Shown here piece by piece: positions 44,395 to 54,236 of a stretch of 64,000 nucleotides of DNA. Every line of letters begins with the position of its first letter. Within the stretch, counting starts at the first letter, position 1. Below the pieces are notes generated by a model. The model did no database searches and was not told where the DNA came from. It saw nothing but the letters and a program-made list of their open reading frames with translations. The stretch lies in assembly GCF_009711715.1 (NCBI RefSeq), contig NZ_VENF01000003.1, positions 150,223 through 214,222 of the forward strand, given 5' to 3'. A program made the translations under genes and the position numbers. This stretch comes from Methylophaga sp. (GTDB lineage Bacteria; Pseudomonadota; Gammaproteobacteria; Nitrosococcales; Methylophagaceae).

Positions 44395-45564
44395 TCAGGG
44401 TACCTGTACAGCGACAACAGTGCCATCAGCAGCTGTGGCATAAAGCTTGCCGTCACGAACAAAAGGTTTGCTTACGATGGCGCTGTCAGCAATCTGCTGT
44501 CTGGCGACAAAACGACCATCATTGCGTGCAATCCAGTGCAGATAACCTTCAAAATCCCCCACCACCACATAATCACCCGCTACTGCCGGGCCAGTCACCT
44601 GACGGCGTACAAGCCGGGTCTGTCGCCACAGCGCATCGCCGCTGCCATCCTGTACGGACCAGACATTGCCCTCATCATCGGTCACATAAACCGCTTCTCC
44701 CGGGACTGCATCAAGTCCGGCCTGAGATGACATTTCACGTGACCAGTAAACCTGGCCTGTCGCCAGGTCTACACCGGCCACATTGCCCTGGTAGGTAACA
44801 ACATAGACTGTTTCATTGATAATAACCGGATCGGCATCAATATCGACCAGGCGATCCAGTTCGGTACGACCACTGGGCACGGCAATGCTTTTTTCCCAGA
44901 TGACACTGCCGTCAGTAATCGACAAGGCGACGAGTTTGCCGTTGTCATATCCGGCAATCACCCGACCGTCAGCAATGACCGGCGCCCCGGCACCGCGAAG
45001 GCTCAGTAGCGGCACGGCGCGTTGATATGACCACAGCACTTCGCCGGATTCTGATGACAAACCGCTGACCCGTCCGTCTGCTGTTCTGGCCACGACGACT
45101 CCCTCAGCGGCGGTGGGTGGTGCCAGTACTTCACTGGTCAGCCGGGTGCGCCACAGTTCCTCGCCGTTTTCTGCAGTCAGGGCCACGACTTGGGCGTTTT
45201 TAGTACCGATAATGGCCATGTTCAATCCGCCACCGGCACCAGTCACAACCGGCAGATCCAGTTCGGTTTCCCACAAACGACGGCCAGTTTCAGCATTAAA
45301 TGCACTGACTTCCCCTTCGTAATCGACTGCGAACACCTGGCCATCGTGCCAGGCAGCAGCCAGTTGATTGCCGGTTTCATCGGCGCCATCACCAGCCTGA
45401 TTGTCCCAGATAACTTTTGGTTCAAACTCCGGCGTAAATTCAGTCAGTTCACTCGGCGGGGCTTCGTAAACGTCCTCAACAAAAAGATATTCGACAGCAC
45501 TGCAGCCTGTCAGCAGCAGTGACAGCGGCAATAACCATAATGGAAAGAAATGTTTAACCTTCAT
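44395..45564 (-). CDS. bamB: Outer-membrane assembly lipoprotein BamB
   Basis: A 389-residue lipoprotein. The signal is MKVKHFFPLWLLPLSLLLTGC with a lipobox LLTGC. An eight-bladed PQQ-like beta-propeller follows (repeats such as VFAVDYEGEVSAFNAETGRR and GVDLATGQVYWSREM). It is a BAM complex subunit aiding BamA (50.6 kb). The start at 45564 lies inside the end of yfgM (11-base overlap). A longer frame is unlikely. Confidence 0.95.
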   Translation of the reverse strand: MKVKHFFPLWLLPLSLLLTGCSAVEYLFVEDVYEAPPSELTEFTPEFEPKVIWDNQAGDGADETGNQLAAAWHDGQVFAVDYEGEVSAFNAETGRRLWETELDLPVVTGAGGGLNMAIIGTKNAQVVALTAENGEELWRTRLTSEVLAPPTAAEGVVVARTADGRVSGLSSESGEVLWSYQRAVPLLSLRGAGAPVIADGRVIAGYDNGKLVALSITDGSVIWEKSIAVPSGRTELDRLVDIDADPVIINETVYVVTYQGNVAGVDLATGQVYWSREMSSQAGLDAVPGEAVYVTDDEGNVWSVQDGSGDALWRQTRLVRRQVTGPAVAGDYVVVGDFEGYLHWIARNDGRFVARQQIADSAIVSKPFVRDGKLYATAADGTVVAVQVP

Positions 45565-46195
45565 TCGCTTTCGCCACATCATCAAGTTTGATTTCTATCA
45601 GGGATTGTCTTGGCTCGCCCGGTGTAAGCTGAGTCAGTGCCTGCTGGTAGGCAGTATAAGCCGCACTGCTGTCACCCTGAGCCAGTTTGATATCACCTTC
45701 AAGTTCAGCAAACAGGGAACTGAACGCCTGTGAGTCAGTTTCAGCAATCAGGCTCAATGCCTCATCCAGTTTATCCTGGCTGAGATAGACCCTGGCCAGA
45801 CGCAGTGTCGCCAACTCACGGTGGCTTTGCAGTTTGGCTTCCTCTTTCACCCAGTTCAAATAATTTGCGGCAGCATCAGCCTCGCCCTGGGAAAGCTTGC
45901 TTTGCGCCATTTCCAGAGCAGCGAAAACGGCATAGGCAGTGGAGGCATAGTCCTGCATCAGCGTCTCAACCATGCGCTCAGCATCTGCCGCCTGCGACTG
46001 AGACAACTGGATAGAGGCCTGTTGATAAATGACTGCGGCCTGCTGAGTCTGCACCTGCTGATAGTTCATCCAGTAACGGAAACCGAAAATCGCTGCCAGG
46101 CCGAGTATGATGCCGGCAATGACTGAGCGTCCGTTATCGCGCCACCATTGTTTTATCGCTTCTGCTTTTTCTTCATCAGATGCATAGATATCCAT
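45554..46195 (-). CDS. yfgM: YfgM family protein (SecYEG-associated TPR protein)
   Basis: A 213-residue inner-membrane protein with one segment at about 22-42 (SVIAGIILGLAAIFGFRYW). TPR-like repeats follow in the periplasmic part. YfgM partners PpiD at the SecYEG translocon and passes proteins to periplasmic chaperones. GAGGAG lies upstream of the ATG. In many gammaproteobacteria hisS precedes it. Here hisS is absent and an ammonium transporter lies divergent. Confidence 0.9.
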   Translation of the reverse strand: MDIYASDEEKAEAIKQWWRDNGRSVIAGIILGLAAIFGFRYWMNYQQVQTQQAAVIYQQASIQLSQSQAADAERMVETLMQDYASTAYAVFAALEMAQSKLSQGEADAAANYLNWVKEEAKLQSHRELATLRLARVYLSQDKLDEALSLIAETDSQAFSSLFAELEGDIKLAQGDSSAAYTAYQQALTQLTPGEPRQSLIEIKLDDVAKANEG

Positions 46196-46298
46196 GCTTT
46201 CTCCTCGCGCTGTCTATTCGCAGACCAGTTTATTCAAAACCTGAGATTATACGTTTTTCTTGACAGCTTGTGGATCTTGTCTGCAAATGATTAACAAC

Positions 46299-46313
46299 GC
46301 ACCCGGATGGTGC
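46299..46313. promoter_or_regulatory. Predicted NtrC binding site
   Basis: GCACCCGGATGGTGC is a palindrome GCACC-N5-GGTGC, matching the NtrC consensus. It lies about 98 bases before the -24 element, a normal enhancer distance. Confidence 0.65.
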
Positions 46314-46406
46314 GGAAAAAGCACTGACCGCACCACAAAAAGGCATCCTGCCGCACAAGTTTTGCGCATCAACTTCGTAGGTTATTGATTTATATAGCTT
46401 GTCTAT

Positions 46407-46424
46407 TTTGGTGCAACTCTTGCT
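46407..46424 (+). promoter_or_regulatory. Predicted sigma54 promoter of the ammonium transporter
   Basis: GG at 46410-46411 and GC at 46422-46423 are separated by ten bases (TTGGTGCAACTCTTGCT). Transcription would begin near 46434, 30 bases before the GTG start. The element CTATTTTGGTGC is repeated directly 20 bases later (46403-46414, 46423-46434). Confidence 0.7.
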
Positions 46425-46463
46425 ATTTTGGTGCTCTACCCATAACAAAAGAAGGACAGGATT

Positions 46464-47648
46464 GTGCAAACCTCAGCTGATGTTTTATTCATACTACTGG
46501 GCGCCATCATGGTCTTAGCCATGCATGCCGGCTTCGCGTTTCTTGAAGTGGGCACGGTGCGAAAGAAAAATCAGGTCAATGCGCTGGTCAAAATCATCGT
46601 GGATTTTGCCGTCTCCAGCATTGCCTACTTTTTTATCGGCTATGGCATCGCCTACAGCCTCAACTTTTTCGATGCGGCCCCCTCACTGACGGAGAGCAAT
46701 GGCTACGCACTGGTTAAATTCTTCTTTCTGCTGACCTTTGCGGCGGCCATTCCGGCCATTGTCTCGGGAGGTATTGCCGAGCGCGCCCGCTTCAACCCAC
46801 AGTTGATCGCGACGTTTTTTATCGCCGGTTTTGTCTACCCGTTTTTTGAAGGCATTACCTGGAACGGCGCTTTCGGCATTCAGGACTGGCTTGCCCGCCA
46901 ATTCGGTGCCGGCTTCCATGATTTCGCAGGGTCGGTCGTGGTTCATGCCGTCGGCGGCTGGATTGCACTGGCCGCGGTGCTGCATCTCGGACCACGCAAC
47001 GGACGCTATGGTAAAGGTGGTGAAATGTACGCCCATCCGCCTTCCAGTATTCCATTCCTGGCACTGGGCGCCTGGATATTGACCGTAGGCTGGTTCGGCT
47101 TTAACGTGATGTCAGCTCAGGAAATTGACGGAATCAGCGGACTGGTTGCAGTGAACTCCTTGATGGCTATGGTCGGCGGTATTCTGGCCGCCTGCCTGGT
47201 TGGTCGTAATGACCCCGGCTTTGTTCACAATGGTCCGCTGGCAGGCTTGGTGGCGGTCTGTGCCGGCTCTGACATTATGCACCCACTTGGTGCATTGACA
47301 ACTGGCCTGGTGGCCGGTGGCCTGTTTGTCTGGACCTTCACCCTGACCCAGAATAAGTGGAAAATAGATGATGTGCTGGGTGTCTGGCCACTGCATGGTC
47401 TGTGTGGTGTCTGGGGTGGTATTGCGGCCGGTATTTTTGGTCAGCTTGCACTCGGCGGCATGGGCGGCGTCAGCTTGATCTCACAGCTGATTGGCACCGC
47501 GCTGGGCGTGCTTGTGGCCTTTGCCGGTGGCTTTATTGTTTATGGGGTGTTGAAGGTCTTGATGGGACTGCGACTAAGTCAGGAAGAAGAATATCAGGGT
47601 GCCGATTTAAGCATTCACAAAATTAACGCTTCACCCAGTAACGATTGA
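46464..47648 (+). CDS. amt: Ammonium transporter (Amt family)
   Basis: A 394-residue channel for ammonium with about eleven membrane segments. The twin-His pore residues are in VVVHAVGGWIALAAV (near 168) and WPLHGLCGVWGG (near 318). The acidic pocket Asp is in FHDFAGSVVVH. The start is GTG with AAGGA upstream. No cleavable signal peptide precedes the first membrane segment, unlike Escherichia coli AmtB. No glnK is beside it. It is likely induced by NtrC under nitrogen limitation. Confidence 0.93.
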   Translation: MQTSADVLFILLGAIMVLAMHAGFAFLEVGTVRKKNQVNALVKIIVDFAVSSIAYFFIGYGIAYSLNFFDAAPSLTESNGYALVKFFFLLTFAAAIPAIVSGGIAERARFNPQLIATFFIAGFVYPFFEGITWNGAFGIQDWLARQFGAGFHDFAGSVVVHAVGGWIALAAVLHLGPRNGRYGKGGEMYAHPPSSIPFLALGAWILTVGWFGFNVMSAQEIDGISGLVAVNSLMAMVGGILAACLVGRNDPGFVHNGPLAGLVAVCAGSDIMHPLGALTTGLVAGGLFVWTFTLTQNKWKIDDVLGVWPLHGLCGVWGGIAAGIFGQLALGGMGGVSLISQLIGTALGVLVAFAGGFIVYGVLKVLMGLRLSQEEEYQGADLSIHKINASPSND

Positions 47649-47656
47649 TCAAAAGG

Positions 47657-47688
47657 TATCCGGTAGCTGTTCAAACAGCTACCGGATA
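47657..47688. terminator. Hairpin overlapping the lpxA stop
   Basis: TATCCGGTAGCTGT-TCAA-ACAGCTACCGGATA is a perfect 14-base stem over the last codons of lpxA. On the minus strand CCTTTTG follows, so it may act as a weak terminator. On the plus strand it lies 8 bases after amt. Confidence 0.6.
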
Positions 47689-48449
47689 ATACCGCCTTCC
47701 TGTTTATCCAGGAAGGAGAACAGGATTTCCAGCTCTTTATCTTGCTGTTCCATTGATTGTAGTTTCTGTTCGGCCTCTTCCATCCGCAGACCGGAACGAT
47801 ACAGATATTTGTATGCCTGACGGATATTTCTGATCTGGCCATCACTGAACTTCCGTCGGCGCAGTCCTTCCACATTGACACCGACCGGTTTCGCCATATG
47901 ACCTGAAACCAGCACGTAGGGCGGCACATTACGAGAAATCACACTCCCCATCGCACTGAAGCTGTGGGAACCCAGGTAATTGAACTGACTCACCAGGGTA
48001 AAACCACCCAGGATGACATAATCATCAATCAGCACATGCCCTGCAAGCGAGGCATTGTTGGCAAAGATATTCTCATTACCCACGATGCAGTCATGGGCGA
48101 TATGAACATAGGCCATGATCCAGTTATTGTTACCAATGCGGGTCACACCACCACCACCCACTGTGCCACGATTGATGGTGACGGATTCGCGGATCAGATT
48201 GTTATCACCGATTTCCAGCCAGGTGTCTTCACCGTGGAACTTCTTATCCTGAGGCTCCTCACCGATAGAGGCAAACTGGAAAATACGGTTGTTTTTACCG
48301 ATTCGGGTGGGACCGTTAATGACAACATGGGACGCTATTTCGCAGCCGGAACCGATTTCCACCTTCGGTCCGATGACTGTAAAAGGGCCAATTTTGACGT
48401 CGTCTGCAATGACGGCGCTGGGGTCGATAATGGCGCTGGGATGAATCAC
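47679..48449 (-). CDS. lpxA: UDP-N-acetylglucosamine acyltransferase
   Basis: A 256-residue left-handed beta-helix enzyme, first step of lipid A synthesis. [21 protein letters not shown] opens the helix, [20 protein letters not shown] carries the catalytic His and the C-terminal helical domain follows. Its start overlaps the fabZ stop (ATGA). Unusually it is not followed by lpxB; the ammonium transporter stands there in the opposite direction. Confidence 0.96.
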   Translation of the reverse strand: MIHPSAIIDPSAVIADDVKIGPFTVIGPKVEIGSGCEIASHVVINGPTRIGKNNRIFQFASIGEEPQDKKFHGEDTWLEIGDNNLIRESVTINRGTVGGGGVTRIGNNNWIMAYVHIAHDCIVGNENIFANNASLAGHVLIDDYVILGGFTLVSQFNYLGSHSFSAMGSVISRNVPPYVLVSGHMAKPVGVNVEGLRRRKFSDGQIRNIRQAYKYLYRSGLRMEEAEQKLQSMEQQDKELEILFSFLDKQEGGIIR

Positions 48450-48895
48450 TTGGGCATTTCTTGATTAACACACATGATATCAGCGCTGACAACAACTTCA
48501 CCGTCAACACTGGCTTCGCCGCTGAACTTCCATAAGTTACGTTTATTTTTAATCAATTTGACTTCCAGTTTCAATTGATCGCCGGGCTCGACCGGCTTTT
48601 TGAAGCGGGCATTGTCAATGCCGGCCAGATAATAAAGTGCTTCATCAGAGCGGATGGCATCCGCCGTCTTGAAAGCCAGCAGACCGGTCGCCTGGGCCAG
48701 CGATTCAAGGATAAGTACACCGGGCATGATCACACGCTGGGGGAAATGGCCGGTGAAATGCGGCTCGTTAAAGGTGACATTCTTGATGCCGACCAAGTGC
48801 TCACCGGGTGTAAATTCAATCACTCTGTCAATCAGCAGGAATGGATACCGATGCGGTAACAGACGTTGAATTTCATGTATATCAATCGTGTTCAA
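48446..48895 (-). CDS. fabZ: 3-hydroxyacyl-ACP dehydratase FabZ
   Basis: A 149-residue dehydratase. The catalytic His is in [19 protein letters not shown] and the Glu follows in that segment ([10 protein letters not shown]). [15 protein letters not shown] is the family opening. The likely start is a TTG at 48895, with AAGGG 7 bases upstream. No ATG is present at the expected place. A TTG at 48937 would add 14 residues without a family counterpart. Confidence 0.93.
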   Translation of the reverse strand: MNTIDIHEIQRLLPHRYPFLLIDRVIEFTPGEHLVGIKNVTFNEPHFTGHFPQRVIMPGVLILESLAQATGLLAFKTADAIRSDEALYYLAGIDNARFKKPVEPGDQLKLEVKLIKNKRNLWKFSGEASVDGEVVVSADIMCVNQEMPK

Positions 48896-48994
48896 ACCAA
48901 TACCCTTGGACTTATCGTTGTAACAAAAGACCAACAATCTTACTGTGAGTCACCCTGCCGGTAAAGTAAAAAAGGCAGCGCTACAGTCCGACCA

Positions 48995-50011
48995 TCAGTC
49001 TTTCAGTCGTTTTTCCAACAGGGTTACCCGCTCAAATAACTTATCCATCTGCCGATAGCGGATCACGTTCTTGTGCCATTGGCGGGCAGGTTCAATCGGG
49101 ATACCGGATGAATAGACGCCGGCCTCGCTAATCGATTTGGTAACCATGCTCATGCCGGTCAACTGCACACCATCAGCAATCTCGATATGACCGGCAATGC
49201 CGGTTCCGCCACCAATCGCGCAGTAACTGCCGATATGGGTACTACCAGCAATACCGACACAGCCGGCAATCACCGTATGGTCACCAATGGTCACGTTGTG
49301 GCCGATTTGAATCTGGTTGTCCAGTTTGACGCCCTGGCCTATAACGGTGTCATCGATCGCACCGCGATCAATCGTTGTATTGGCACCGATTTCGACATCA
49401 TCACCGATAATGACCCGCCCTACCTGCGGGACTTTGATCCAGCGCCCCTGATCATTGGCAATACCAAAGCCGTCAGCCCCGATAACAACGCCAGGATGAA
49501 TGACAACGCGTTCGCCAATCTGCACCTCACGGCAGAGAGTGACGTTCGCTTTGATAATGGAATTGCGACCGATTTTTACATCCGCCTCAATCACGCTACC
49601 GGGACCGATAGCCACGTCTTCGGCAATCACAGCCCCCCGCTCTATGGTGACCTGAGCTGCGATACTGGCAGTCTCTGCAACATGTGCCTCAGGGTGCACC
49701 CAGGCTGAGGGGTGAATACCCGCTTCAGCTTTGGGAAGCGGATGCATCATTGTGGCCGCCCTGGCATAGGCAACATAGGCATCGTCAACCACAATCAGGT
49801 TGGTCGCCGCGTCCGTCTCTGTTCCTGCTGCAACAATAACGGCACCAGCACCCGTGGTGGCAAGATATTTTTTGTATTTGTTATTCGCCAGGAAACTGAT
49901 TTGTTCCGGGCCAGCATGGGTCAGGGTGCCGACACCCCGGATAAGATATTCCGGGTCACCGACAACCTGACCGTTAACATGCTGAGCGATCTCCGCTAAT
50001 GTCCAGCTCAC
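48995..50011 (-). CDS. lpxD: UDP-3-O-(3-hydroxyacyl)glucosamine N-acyltransferase
   Basis: A 338-residue lipid A enzyme. An N-terminal uridine-binding domain (residues 1-100) is followed by left-handed beta-helix repeats. GADGFGIANDQGRWIKVPQ and the catalytic QIGHNVTIGDHTVIAG are seen. A C-terminal helix closes the protein. It follows skp by 9 bases. Confidence 0.96.
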   Translation of the reverse strand: MSWTLAEIAQHVNGQVVGDPEYLIRGVGTLTHAGPEQISFLANNKYKKYLATTGAGAVIVAAGTETDAATNLIVVDDAYVAYARAATMMHPLPKAEAGIHPSAWVHPEAHVAETASIAAQVTIERGAVIAEDVAIGPGSVIEADVKIGRNSIIKANVTLCREVQIGERVVIHPGVVIGADGFGIANDQGRWIKVPQVGRVIIGDDVEIGANTTIDRGAIDDTVIGQGVKLDNQIQIGHNVTIGDHTVIAGCVGIAGSTHIGSYCAIGGGTGIAGHIEIADGVQLTGMSMVTKSISEAGVYSSGIPIEPARQWHKNVIRYRQMDKLFERVTLLEKRLKD

Positions 50012-50020
50012 GCTCTGGCT

Positions 50021-50530
50021 CTATTTCGCTTTGGCTTTCAGTCTTTCCAGTACTTTGTCAGTCAGATCGACTTTATCACTGGCAAAAATCACGCCCTGAT
50101 ACAGAATCAGGTCAAAAGATTCATCTTTTGCCAGATTCACAATCGTTTCAGCGATATCTTTTTCCAGTTCACGCAGTTCTTCATTGCGGCGGATAGACAA
50201 ATCTTCGCTGTACTCATCCTGCAGACGCTGAAGTTCACGCTGGTCGCTGAGAATATCACGCTCTTTTTCACGACGTTCATCAGCACCGAGAATGGCACCA
50301 TCTTTATTCAGTTTTTCCTGAGCAGCACGGAGCGCTCTGTGCTTGGCTTCAAGAGACTGGCTTCTGGACGCAAATTCTTTTTCCAGTCGAGCCAGTGCGG
50401 CAGCCTTTTGAGGAGATTTATCCAGCACAACGCCAGCATTGACAACACCGATCTTCAAATCTGCCGCATAACTGGCAGGTGCAGCAATCATCAAAGCGAA
50501 CAACAGCCAAATAAACTTCATATTTTTCAC
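50021..50530 (-). CDS. skp: Periplasmic chaperone Skp (OmpH)
   Basis: A 169-residue periplasmic chaperone of outer-membrane proteins. The signal peptide is residues 1-22 (ending APASYAAD). A long coiled-coil region (residues about 45-120, rich in Arg/Glu) and a C-terminal beta part (FDLILYQGVIFASDKVDLTD) follow. The start is taken as GTG at 50530 with GGAG 6 bases upstream; the ATG at 50521 is possible. It sits between bamA and lpxD as usual. Confidence 0.92.
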   Translation of the reverse strand: MKNMKFIWLLFALMIAAPASYAADLKIGVVNAGVVLDKSPQKAAALARLEKEFASRSQSLEAKHRALRAAQEKLNKDGAILGADERREKERDILSDQRELQRLQDEYSEDLSIRRNEELRELEKDIAETIVNLAKDESFDLILYQGVIFASDKVDLTDKVLERLKAKAK

Positions 50531-50549
50531 ACTCAACTCCAATGGTTAA

Positions 50550-52841
50550 TTAAAACGTCGATCCTAACGAGAATTGGAATGCCTCAGTCTCGTCACCGTC
50601 TTCTTTATTGATCGGGGCAGCGATACTGAATGTCATTGCACCGAAAGGTGAAATCCAGATAGCCGACAGACCGGCTGAATAACGCAGCAGACCGGCATCG
50701 AAATCCTGGTTCACGTCGTAGACATTACCAAAATCAGTAAAGGCACTCAGGCGGAACGATTTCAGGGCTTTATCCATAAAGGGGACAGGGAAAATGATTT
50801 CTGCGCCACCTGAAACAAGAAGATTACCCCCAACCGGCTCCTCATCCCCATCTGATGTACGTTCTTTAACACCCAATGTATTCGCCTGGAAACCGCGAAC
50901 ACTTCTGATACCACCCGCATAAAAATTTTCAAAGAATGGGAATTCGTTTGTATCGCCGTAGGCGTCACCATAACCAAACTCACCACGAATCGCAAAGGTC
51001 AGATCCTCGGTGATTGGCCTGTAGGCATTCGCCTTGTAGCGTAGTTTATAAAACTGCAGTGACGGACCAGGAATAGCGACTTCAGCATTGACACTTTGTG
51101 CAATACCGCTGGTCGGCAGAATCGCACTGTCACGGCTGTCACTCGACCAGCCGGCATTCAAGGTCACGGTATCAAAGGTATCGCCTTCGCGATCGATGAA
51201 GTCCTCATAACGAAGAATTCTATCCCTGCTGGGCAAATCAATCTGCGTGTGTTCATAGCCAAAGCCCAGATCGATTCTATTCTCTTCAGAGATAGGGATA
51301 CCGTAAGTGAAATCACCACCGAAGGCATCCAGGGTATAGCGGGCAATATTGGCCTCGTCGGCATCCGTTTTACGATAGTAGGCATTAAAGCCCTGACTGA
51401 TACCGTCTATCGTCGCGTACGGATTGGTATAACCAAAGCTGTATATGGTGTTGATACTGCTGTTATTAAAACCGAAGCGGATGTGTTTACCACTACCCAG
51501 AAAGTTTTTCTGCGTCACGTTGGCATTGAAAATAATACCGTCTGACTGGGAGTAGCCGACACCGGCAGACAGACTGCCCGATGGCGTTTCAGTCACGCTG
51601 TATTCCAGATCCACCTGATCCTGCACGCCCGGCACCGGAATGGTTTCCACGTTGACATTTTCGAAATAGCCCAGTCGGGAAATACGGGCTTTGGACTGTT
51701 CCACCTTGTCAGTGGCAATCCAGGCCGATTCCTGCTGGCGCATTTCACGGCGTAATACTTCATCCCGGGTTTTACTGTTACCGGAAATCTGAATCCGTCT
51801 GACATAGGCACGGCGACCCGGATCAACGAAAAAGGTCAGGTCGACTTCTTTGGCTTCACGGTCAATTTCCGGTACCGCGTTGACGTTTGCAAAGGCATAG
51901 CCGTCATTACCGAGACGGTTGGTCAGGTTTTCGGTACTTTTGGTAATCGCTTTGCGTGAGAACACAGAATTCTGTTTAATCGTCACCAGATCGAATAATT
52001 CTTCTTCCGGCACAATCAGATTACCGGCGAGACGCACTTCATCAATTTTGTATTTCTCACCTTCACTGATATTGATAGTGATAAACATATTTTTCTTGTC
52101 ATCACTGATCGATACCTGGGTGGATTCTACCGTGAAGTCGACATAACCGCGGTCCAGATAGAAAGAACGCAGGGTTTCCAGATCCGCCGACAGCTTCTGA
52201 CGTGAATACTGGTTATCTTTGGTGATGAATGACAGCAAGGTGCCGGTGGTGGTCTGGAATTCCTCGGTCAATTCTTCCTGCTCAAAAGAGTCGTTACCGA
52301 CGATGTTGATATCCTTGATCGTGGCGACGACACCTTCAGCCATTGTGATACGGATGGCAACCCGGTTACGTGACAGTGGCGTCACTTCTGACTCAATCGC
52401 CACACCGTATTTACCACGGCTGAAATACTGGCGTTCGAGTTCCAGTTCGACCCTTTCCAGCATCGCCTGCTCGAAGACCTGACCTTCACCGAAACCGATT
52501 TCACGCAAAGACTTGAGCAGTTCTGCCGAGTCCATGTCCTTGTTACCCACCAGTTCGATACTGGAGATAGCCGGTCTCTCCTGCACTTTGATAACCAGCA
52601 CATTGTCCTGGCGTTCAACCTGCACATCGTTGAAGTACTTGGATTTATACAGGGAGCGGATAATACCGCGGGCATCGTTGTCGGTCATTTCATCGCCGAC
52701 TTTGACGGGAAGGTAATTGAACACCGTGCCTGCAGATATGCGCTGCAGCCCTTCTACCCGAATATCTTCAATCGTAAAGGTCTCTGCCATGGCTGCTGCA
52801 GAGAGACATAACATGACCAGAAATTGCAGTAATTTTCTCAT
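50550..52841 (-). CDS. bamA: Outer-membrane protein assembly factor BamA
   Basis: A 763-residue BAM complex core. Signal peptide residues 1-19, then five POTRA domains (about 20-420, the first starting FTIEDIRVEGLQRISAGTVF), then a 16-strand barrel. The motif GGIRSVRGFQANTLG (VRGF) in the barrel is diagnostic. The protein ends with aromatic F (FSLGSTF). It lies between rseP and skp. Confidence 0.97.
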   Translation of the reverse strand: MRKLLQFLVMLCLSAAAMAETFTIEDIRVEGLQRISAGTVFNYLPVKVGDEMTDNDARGIIRSLYKSKYFNDVQVERQDNVLVIKVQERPAISSIELVGNKDMDSAELLKSLREIGFGEGQVFEQAMLERVELELERQYFSRGKYGVAIESEVTPLSRNRVAIRITMAEGVVATIKDINIVGNDSFEQEELTEEFQTTTGTLLSFITKDNQYSRQKLSADLETLRSFYLDRGYVDFTVESTQVSISDDKKNMFITINISEGEKYKIDEVRLAGNLIVPEEELFDLVTIKQNSVFSRKAITKSTENLTNRLGNDGYAFANVNAVPEIDREAKEVDLTFFVDPGRRAYVRRIQISGNSKTRDEVLRREMRQQESAWIATDKVEQSKARISRLGYFENVNVETIPVPGVQDQVDLEYSVTETPSGSLSAGVGYSQSDGIIFNANVTQKNFLGSGKHIRFGFNNSSINTIYSFGYTNPYATIDGISQGFNAYYRKTDADEANIARYTLDAFGGDFTYGIPISEENRIDLGFGYEHTQIDLPSRDRILRYEDFIDREGDTFDTVTLNAGWSSDSRDSAILPTSGIAQSVNAEVAIPGPSLQFYKLRYKANAYRPITEDLTFAIRGEFGYGDAYGDTNEFPFFENFYAGGIRSVRGFQANTLGVKERTSDGDEEPVGGNLLVSGGAEIIFPVPFMDKALKSFRLSAFTDFGNVYDVNQDFDAGLLRYSAGLSAIWISPFGAMTFSIAAPINKEDGDETEAFQFSLGSTF

Positions 52842-52898
52842 TGTAGTTAGTACTAACGATCCGTCGACGAAGTTGTAAGTGTACCTGCAAAGACAGCA

Positions 52899-54236
52899 TT
52901 ATCCAAACAGTCTTGATAAATCATTGAAAAAGGCCAGAAACATCAGCATTAGCAACAGGAACAGCCCGATCTGCTGACCTCTGATCTGCACTTCATCGGG
53001 CAAGGGTTTACCCCGAACAGCTTCAATAATAAACATCATTAAATGGCCGCCATCGAGCATCGGAATCGGTAACAAATTTAAAATTCCCAACGTAATACTG
53101 ATCATGGCCAAAAAGCTGACAAAACTCATCAATCCCTGCTCGGCTGAACTGCCGGCAATCTGGGCAATACTGATTGGACCGCCAATATTATCCGTGGAAA
53201 CATCACCGGTGATCATGCCCCACAAACTCGTTAATGTAGAACTGGTAAACAACCAGGTCTGAAGCACGGCCTCTTTAACGGCAGCCAGCGGACCATAACG
53301 CAACTCTGACTGCAGTTCAGCAGGCAGACTGCTGAAGTCGGTGTCGACGCCGGCACCAATCCGGCCTTTACCATCGTCTCCGGCTTCCGGGGTTAGAGAC
53401 AACTCCAATGTTTGCTGTCCCCGCTCTACTGTTATCAATAGGGTTTCGCCGGCTTTTTGCTGAATCAATGCCACCCAGTCATTCCAGTTGCCCAACTGAC
53501 GGCCATCAGCAGCAACCAGCCTGTCCCCTTGCTGTAACCCGGCCTGCTCCGCAGGAGAATCTGGCACAATTTGTCCCAGTACCGGTGCAATCTCCGGTCT
53601 GAGCGGCGTGATACCCATTTCACTGAGCAGTCGACTGGCCTCATCGACCGCTAACGTCGGTACTTTTACGCTGTATGTTTGCCGGGTCCCACCTGATGCC
53701 ACTGTGAGTTCAGTCTGATCACCCTGTTCAGCATGTCTCAATAAGGCTTTGAACACACTATTCCAGGTCGGGGTATCGCGGCCATCAACTTGCACAATTT
53801 CATCGCCGCCGACCATCCCCGCCTCTGCCACTACCGATTCAGGGGCGACCTCAGCAATGATCGGTTTAATGCCCGGAATACCGACGACAAACAAAAACCA
53901 GTAAGCCAGCACGGCAAAAGCCAGGTTGGCCAGTGGTCCTGCCACGACAATCGCCATACGCTTAGGCAGAGACTGGCGATTAAAAGCCTGATCAAGCGCG
54001 TTTTCCGGTACCTCGCCCTCTCGTTCATCGAGCATCTTTACATAGCCGCCCAACGGAATCGGGGCAATTACATATTCCGTGCCGTCACGACCAAGCTTGC
54101 GCCAGATCGGTTTACCAAAACCGACTGAGAAACGCAGTACCTTGACACCACAGCGTCGGGCGACCCAGAAATGGCCATACTCATGAATCACAATGAGTAT
54201 GGAAAGCGCAATGAGGAAATAGAGCAGTGAGAGCAT
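52899..54236 (-). CDS. rseP: Site-2 intramembrane zinc protease RseP
   Basis: A 445-residue site-2 protease. The zinc motif is VIHEYGHFWVARRCG (residues about 17-31). Two PDZ domains lie in the periplasm (about 115-290). LNLLPIPMLDGGHLMMF holds the third metal ligand Asp. It cleaves anti-sigma factor and signal peptide remnants in the membrane. The start overlaps the dxr stop (TGATG). Confidence 0.96.
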   Translation of the reverse strand: MLSLLYFLIALSILIVIHEYGHFWVARRCGVKVLRFSVGFGKPIWRKLGRDGTEYVIAPIPLGGYVKMLDEREGEVPENALDQAFNRQSLPKRMAIVVAGPLANLAFAVLAYWFLFVVGIPGIKPIIAEVAPESVVAEAGMVGGDEIVQVDGRDTPTWNSVFKALLRHAEQGDQTELTVASGGTRQTYSVKVPTLAVDEASRLLSEMGITPLRPEIAPVLGQIVPDSPAEQAGLQQGDRLVAADGRQLGNWNDWVALIQQKAGETLLITVERGQQTLELSLTPEAGDDGKGRIGAGVDTDFSSLPAELQSELRYGPLAAVKEAVLQTWLFTSSTLTSLWGMITGDVSTDNIGGPISIAQIAGSSAEQGLMSFVSFLAMISITLGILNLLPIPMLDGGHLMMFIIEAVRGKPLPDEVQIRGQQIGLFLLLMLMFLAFFNDLSRLFG

